The notes beneath the pieces were generated by a model, which made no database searches, was not told the DNA's origin, and saw only the letters and a list, made by a program, of their open reading frames with translations. The position numbers and the translations under genes are program-made. From Nocardia caishijiensis NBRC 108228 (GTDB lineage Bacteria; Actinomycetota; Actinomycetes; Mycobacteriales; Mycobacteriaceae), in the NCBI RefSeq assembly GCF_001612825.1, contig NZ_BDBE01000015.1, forward strand, positions 1 through 34,757: DNA of 34,757 nucleotides, written 5' to 3'. Positions 29,794 to 34,757 of the stretch are shown here, piece by piece (positions within the stretch are counted from its first letter, which is position 1; the number at the start of each line of letters is the position of its first letter).

Positions 29794-29797
<4 letters not shown>
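28646..29797 (+). CDS. fadE13: Acyl-CoA dehydrogenase, FadE13-like
   Basis: A 383-residue FAD acyl-CoA dehydrogenase introducing an alpha-beta double bond. Signatures: LGLLGIEYPEFAGGEGG, AITEPGGGSDVGHLTT (FAD/substrate), TFITSACRADF, and the C-terminal VQLHGGMGYMRESEVERIYRDIRIIGIGGGTNEI. The usual C-terminal catalytic glutamate is replaced by glycine (IGGGT). E243 in SERVGLAVQ is the likely base, as in isovaleryl-CoA and long-chain dehydrogenases. In the operon context it would act on a branched or terpenoid acyl-CoA before carboxylation. It overlaps both neighbours by 4 nt (ATGA, GTGA). The symbol follows the Rv0976c-Rv0972c order from memory. Confidence 0.88.
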
Positions 29798-31392
<1,595 letters not shown>

Positions 31393-31400
31393 GGCGCGAC

Positions 31401-33476
31401 ATGGCGATTACGAATGTTCTCGTTGCCAACCGTGGTGAGATCGCGCGCCGCGTGTTCGCCACCTGCCGTCGGATGGGTATCGGCACCACCGCGGTGTACT
31501 CGGACGCCGACGCCGCGGCCCCGCACGTGGCCGAGGCCGACGCCGCTGTCCGCCTGCCCGGCAACACCCCGGCCGAGACCTACCTGCGCGGTGAGCTGAT
31601 CATCGAGGCCGCGCTGTCGGCCGGTGCCGACGCCATCCATCCTGGCTACGGATTTCTCTCCGAGAACGCCGAATTCGCGCGCTCGGTGCTCGACGCGGGC
31701 CTGGTGTGGATCGGTCCGCCGGTCGCGGCCATCGAGCAGATGGGCTCGAAGGTCGAGTCGAAGAAGATGATGGACGCCGCCGGTGTCCCCGTCCTCGCCG
31801 AGCTCGATCCCGCCGAGGTCACCGAGGCGCACCTGCCGGTGCTCATCAAGGCCTCCGCCGGTGGCGGTGGTCGCGGTATGCGCGTGGTGCGTGAGTTGGG
31901 TGAGCTGAAGGATCAGATCGCCGCCGCGCAGCGCGAGGCCGAGTCGGCCTTCGGCGATCCGACCGTGTTCTGCGAGCGCTACCTCGAGACCGGCCGTCAC
32001 ATCGAAGTCCAGGTCATGTCCGACACGTTCGGTAAGACCTGGGCAGTCGGTGAGCGTGAGTGCTCGATCCAGCGTCGGCATCAGAAGGTCGTGGAGGAAG
32101 CTCCTTCGCCGCTGGTCGAGAAGATCGACGCGCTGCGAGCTCAGGGGCCGGAGGCGGTAGCGGAGCGTGACCACGCAGGCCCCGCGAGCGGCGCAGATGG
32201 ACAGAGCATGCGTGATCGCCTGTTCGAGGCGGCACGGCTGGCCGCCGAGGCGATCGGCTACGAGGGCGCGGGCACCGTCGAATTCCTCGCCGACGAGAAG
32301 GGCGATTTCTTCTTCCTGGAGATGAACACCCGTCTGCAGGTGGAACATCCGGTCACCGAGCAGACCACCGGCCTCGACCTGGTCCGCCTGCAGTTGCAGG
32401 TGGCCTCCGGCCTGCCGCTGCCCGCGAACCAGCCCGCCCAGCGCGGCCATTCGATCGAGGTCCGGCTCTACGCCGAGGACCCCGCGCAGGACTGGCAGCC
32501 GCAGAGCGGTCCGGTGCACAAGATCGAGATTCCGTTCACCGCAGGCGAATTCACCGTGCTCGAGCAGGCCGGAGTGCGACTGGACACCGGCGTCGTCGAC
32601 GGTTCGATCGTCGGCGTGCATTACGACCCGATGCTGGCGAAGGTCATCTCCTACGCCGAAACCCGCGCCGAGGCAGCGCATCTGCTCGCCACCGCGCTCC
32701 AGCGTGCCAAGCTGCACGGCCTGGTCACCAACCGCGACCTGCTCGTGCGCGTGCTGCGGCACCCCGCGTTCCTCGCCGGTGACACCGACACCGCCTTCTT
32801 CGCCACCCACGACCTGGCCGTGCTGTCGGCGCCGCTGGTGTCGGAGGCCGACGAGGCGCTGTCCATCGTCGCCGCCGCTCTGGCGGATTCGGCCGCCAAC
32901 CACGCCGCCAACCGCTTCGGCAGGCTGGCGCCCAGCGGCTGGCGCAACCTGGCGTCGGAGCCGCAGCGCAAGTCCTACGAGAGCCGCGTCAGCGGGACGC
33001 ACGAGGTGCGCTACCGGTTCGACCGCGCCGGTGGCGTGACGGTCGAGGGCCACGACGGCCTCGCGCTGATCTCTGCGACGCCCGACCGGGTCGTTCTCGC
33101 CGTGCCGGGTGAGCGTGGTCCGGTACGCCGCCAGTTCGACATCGCCCGCTACGACGACCTGGTGGCGGTCGACTCGCCGCTGGGCCCGGTGTCCGTGCGC
33201 AGGCTGCCGCGCTTCACCGACCCGTCCGAGCAGGTCGCGGCGGGTTCGCTGCTCGCGCCGATGCCGGGCAGCGTGATCCGGCTCGGTGCCGCCGAGGGCG
33301 AGCACGTCGAACAGGGCCGGCCGATTCTGTGGCTGGAAGCCATGAAGATGGAGCACACCATCGTCGCGCCGACCACCGGCGTTCTCAGTGCGTTGAACGT
33401 GACCGTCGGCCAGCAGGTCGAGGTCGGAACCGTCCTCGCGGTCGTCGAGGAAGAAGAGCAGGAGCAGACAGCATGA
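31401..33476 (+). CDS. accA2: Biotin carboxylase/BCCP (acyl-CoA carboxylase alpha), AccA2-like
   Basis: A 691-residue alpha subunit. The biotin carboxylase domain (1-about 470) shows VLVANRGEIARRVF, HPGYGFLSENAEFA, the ATP-grasp KASAGGGGRGMRVV (150-163), QRRHQKVVEEAPSP and FLEMNTRLQVEHPVTE. A linker/BT region follows. The C-terminal BCCP carries the biotinyl lysine K649 in LEAMKMEH. Residues 244-269 are an apparent in-frame insertion between EEAPSP and MRDRLFEAARLAAEAIGY. M. tuberculosis AccA2 is about 667 residues, a difference close to the insert size. The ATG at 31401 has GAGG six nt upstream; a GTG at 31389 overlapping accD2 is the alternative. It overlaps fadE12 by 4 nt. Confidence 0.93.
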   Translation: MAITNVLVANRGEIARRVFATCRRMGIGTTAVYSDADAAAPHVAEADAAVRLPGNTPAETYLRGELIIEAALSAGADAIHPGYGFLSENAEFARSVLDAGLVWIGPPVAAIEQMGSKVESKKMMDAAGVPVLAELDPAEVTEAHLPVLIKASAGGGGRGMRVVRELGELKDQIAAAQREAESAFGDPTVFCERYLETGRHIEVQVMSDTFGKTWAVGERECSIQRRHQKVVEEAPSPLVEKIDALRAQGPEAVAERDHAGPASGADGQSMRDRLFEAARLAAEAIGYEGAGTVEFLADEKGDFFFLEMNTRLQVEHPVTEQTTGLDLVRLQLQVASGLPLPANQPAQRGHSIEVRLYAEDPAQDWQPQSGPVHKIEIPFTAGEFTVLEQAGVRLDTGVVDGSIVGVHYDPMLAKVISYAETRAEAAHLLATALQRAKLHGLVTNRDLLVRVLRHPAFLAGDTDTAFFATHDLAVLSAPLVSEADEALSIVAAALADSAANHAANRFGRLAPSGWRNLASEPQRKSYESRVSGTHEVRYRFDRAGGVTVEGHDGLALISATPDRVVLAVPGERGPVRRQFDIARYDDLVAVDSPLGPVSVRRLPRFTDPSEQVAAGSLLAPMPGSVIRLGAAEGEHVEQGRPILWLEAMKMEHTIVAPTTGVLSALNVTVGQQVEVGTVLAVVEEEEQEQTA
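32130..32207. repeat. Palindromic in-frame insertion inside accA2
   Basis: 78 bp encode 26 residues absent from the expected alignment. Nested inverted repeats are visible: GCGC, GCTC, GGGGCC (32144-32149) on the left pair with GGCCCC (32178-32183), GAGC and GCGC on the right, enclosing a hairpin GCGTG-AC-CACGC (32165-32176). The encoded peptide (rich in A, G, R, D, E) looks unlike the domain around it. Confidence 0.6.
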
Positions 33477-34633
33477 GCTTCCACGAAACCGAAGAGCAGA
33501 AGGCGCTGCGCGCGGCGGTCGCGTCGCTGGCGACCAAGTACAACTACCGCGACTACGTGCTGCCGCTCTCGCGCAAGAACGAGCCGCTGAGCGAACTGTG
33601 GGACGAGGCGGGCAAGCTCGGCTTCCTCGGCGTGAACCTGCCCGAGGAGTACGGCGGCGGTGGCGCGGGCATGTACGAGCTGGCGCTGGTGCAGGAGGAG
33701 CTCTCGGCGCAGGGCGCGGGCCTGCTGCTGATGGTGGTCTCCCCGGCCATCTGCGGCACCATCATCACCAAGTACGGCACCGACGCGCAGAAGCAGACCT
33801 GGCTGCCCAAGCTCGCCGACGGCTCGTCGAAGATGGTCTTCGCGATCACCGAACCCGACGCCGGTTCCAACTCCCACCAGATCACCACCACCGCCCGCCG
33901 CGACGGTGACGACTGGATCCTCAACGGCCGCAAGATCTTCATCTCCGGTGTCGATCAGGCCGAGGCGATCCTGGTGGTCTCGCGCACCGAGGACCACAAG
34001 ACCGGCAAGCTCAAGCCCGCGCTGTTCATCGTCCCGGTCGACGCGCCCGGTCTGGTGAAGAACGTCCAGGAGATGGATGTCATCGAGCCGGATCACCAGT
34101 ACACGCTGTTCTTCGACGACGTACGCCTGCCCGCCGACGCCCTCGTCGGCTCCGAGGACGCGGCCCTGGCCCAGCTGTTCGCCGGCCTGAACCCGGAGCG
34201 CATCATGGGCTCGGCCATGGCCATCGGCCTGGGCCGCTATGCCATCGACCGTGCGGTGGAGTACGCCAAGGAACGCACCGTCTGGAAGACGCCGATCGGT
34301 GCGCACCAGGGTATTTCGCATCCGCTGGCTCAGATCAAGATCGAGCTGGAACTGGCGAAGCTGATGATGCAGAAGGCCGCGACGCTCTATGACGCGGGTG
34401 ACGAGTTCGGGGCTGCCGAGGCGGCGAACATGGCCAAGTACTCGGCCGCCGAGGCCAGTATCAAGGCGCTGGATCAGGCGATCCAGACTCATGGTGGGTC
34501 GGGTTTGACCAAGGAGGTCGGGCTGTCGGCGATGCTGCAGGCTGCGCGGATCATGCGGATCGCGCCGGTGAGTCGCGAGATGATTCTCAACTTTGTGGCT
34601 CAGCACTCGTTGGGGCTGCCGCGGTCCTACTGA
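33473..34633 (+). CDS. fadE12: Acyl-CoA dehydrogenase, FadE12-like
   Basis: A 386-residue FAD acyl-CoA dehydrogenase. Signatures: LGFLGVNLPEEYGGGGAG, FAITEPDAGSNSHQITTTA, WILNGRKIFISGVDQA, QTHGGSGLTKEVGLSAMLQAARIMRIAPVSREMILNFVAQHSLG. No glutamate sits at the canonical C-terminal catalytic position; E242 in NPERIMGSA is the candidate base. It differs clearly from the FadE13-like protein in the same operon, so the pathway probably uses two oxidation steps or two substrates. It starts at ATG 33473, overlapping the accA2 stop (ATGA). In M. tuberculosis an enoyl-CoA hydratase (echA7) follows; here the window ends in hairpins instead. Confidence 0.9.
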   Translation: MSFHETEEQKALRAAVASLATKYNYRDYVLPLSRKNEPLSELWDEAGKLGFLGVNLPEEYGGGGAGMYELALVQEELSAQGAGLLLMVVSPAICGTIITKYGTDAQKQTWLPKLADGSSKMVFAITEPDAGSNSHQITTTARRDGDDWILNGRKIFISGVDQAEAILVVSRTEDHKTGKLKPALFIVPVDAPGLVKNVQEMDVIEPDHQYTLFFDDVRLPADALVGSEDAALAQLFAGLNPERIMGSAMAIGLGRYAIDRAVEYAKERTVWKTPIGAHQGISHPLAQIKIELELAKLMMQKAATLYDAGDEFGAAEAANMAKYSAAEASIKALDQAIQTHGGSGLTKEVGLSAMLQAARIMRIAPVSREMILNFVAQHSLGLPRSY

Positions 34634-34673
34634 TCGTTTTGTGTTGAAGGAGGTATTGGGGCTGTGTTTGTTG

Positions 34674-34754
34674 GAGCGCTGGCGCGCTCGAGCGCGGCCC
34701 TGACGGGCCGCGAGTCAGCCACCGTTGCTCGCGGCTTCGCCGCATGCGCAACGG
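34674..34754. repeat. Array of three hairpins after the acyl-CoA operon
   Basis: Consecutive inverted repeats: GAGCGC-TGGC-GCGCTC (34674-34689), an 8-bp-arm hairpin CGCGGCCC-TGAC-GGGCCGCG (34693-34712), and CCGTTGC...GCAACGG (34722-34754), which encloses GCGGC-TTC-GCCGC (34731-34743). It may be a REP-like element or a complex terminator; it reaches the window edge. Confidence 0.65.
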
Positions 34755-34757
34755 CGG

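Noticed and set aside
34664..34757. Possible gene start (GTG with AAGGAGGT nine bases upstream) running off the right edge
   Set aside because: The translated peptide (MFVGALARSSAALTGRES) falls on the hairpin array and matches no family I know; the frame may be incidental.

Overview
The window is high-GC actinobacterial DNA. Gene order and protein signatures (PknG with GlnX and GlnH, F420-dependent Fgd, MutT3, a SAM-IV riboswitch, an IdeR-like box) place it in the Mycobacteriales, most likely Nocardia or a close relative. The genus is an inference; no rRNA or other marker gene is present.

Layout. Positions 1-835 are a gene-free, G-rich, degenerate tandem repeat (37-bp core unit). Then come fprA (minus strand) behind a DtxR/IdeR-type inverted repeat; an unknown membrane-anchored protein; a promoter, SAM-IV riboswitch, rhodanese and metZ sulfur-assimilation operon; an orphan Phd/YefM antitoxin; a small membrane protein; and a miniature NfeD plus SPFH/flotillin pair divergent from a PfpI-like gene and a MarR regulator, with twin palindromic operators between them. 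A HAD phosphatase, fgd and a Ddn-like deazaflavin reductase follow.

Positions 9.3-23.4 kb match, from memory, the M. tuberculosis order Rv0407-Rv0417: fgd, pta-ackA, pknG-glnH-glnX (minus), mutT3, thiE (minus), thiO-thiS-thiG. Here extracellular amino-acid sensing (GlnH/GlnX) feeds the cytosolic kinase PknG, which controls 2-oxoglutarate use through GarA, beside the acetate-activation pair. The rest holds an ABC-2 exporter, a class III adenylate cyclase, two small membrane proteins, and a five-gene overlapping operon (AtuA family, acyl-CoA dehydrogenase, carboxyltransferase, biotin carboxylase/BCCP, acyl-CoA dehydrogenase). Its order matches Rv0976c-Rv0972c, a branched acyl-CoA carboxylation route of unsettled substrate. 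The window ends in an array of hairpins.

Most notable: PknG carries seven tandem copies of a TQA phospho-acceptor-like motif in an enlarged N-terminus. The biotin carboxylase appears to carry a 26-residue in-frame insertion made of palindromic DNA. The left edge is a long tandem repeat. Several genes look leaderless. No clearly new multi-gene defence or mobile system is visible.
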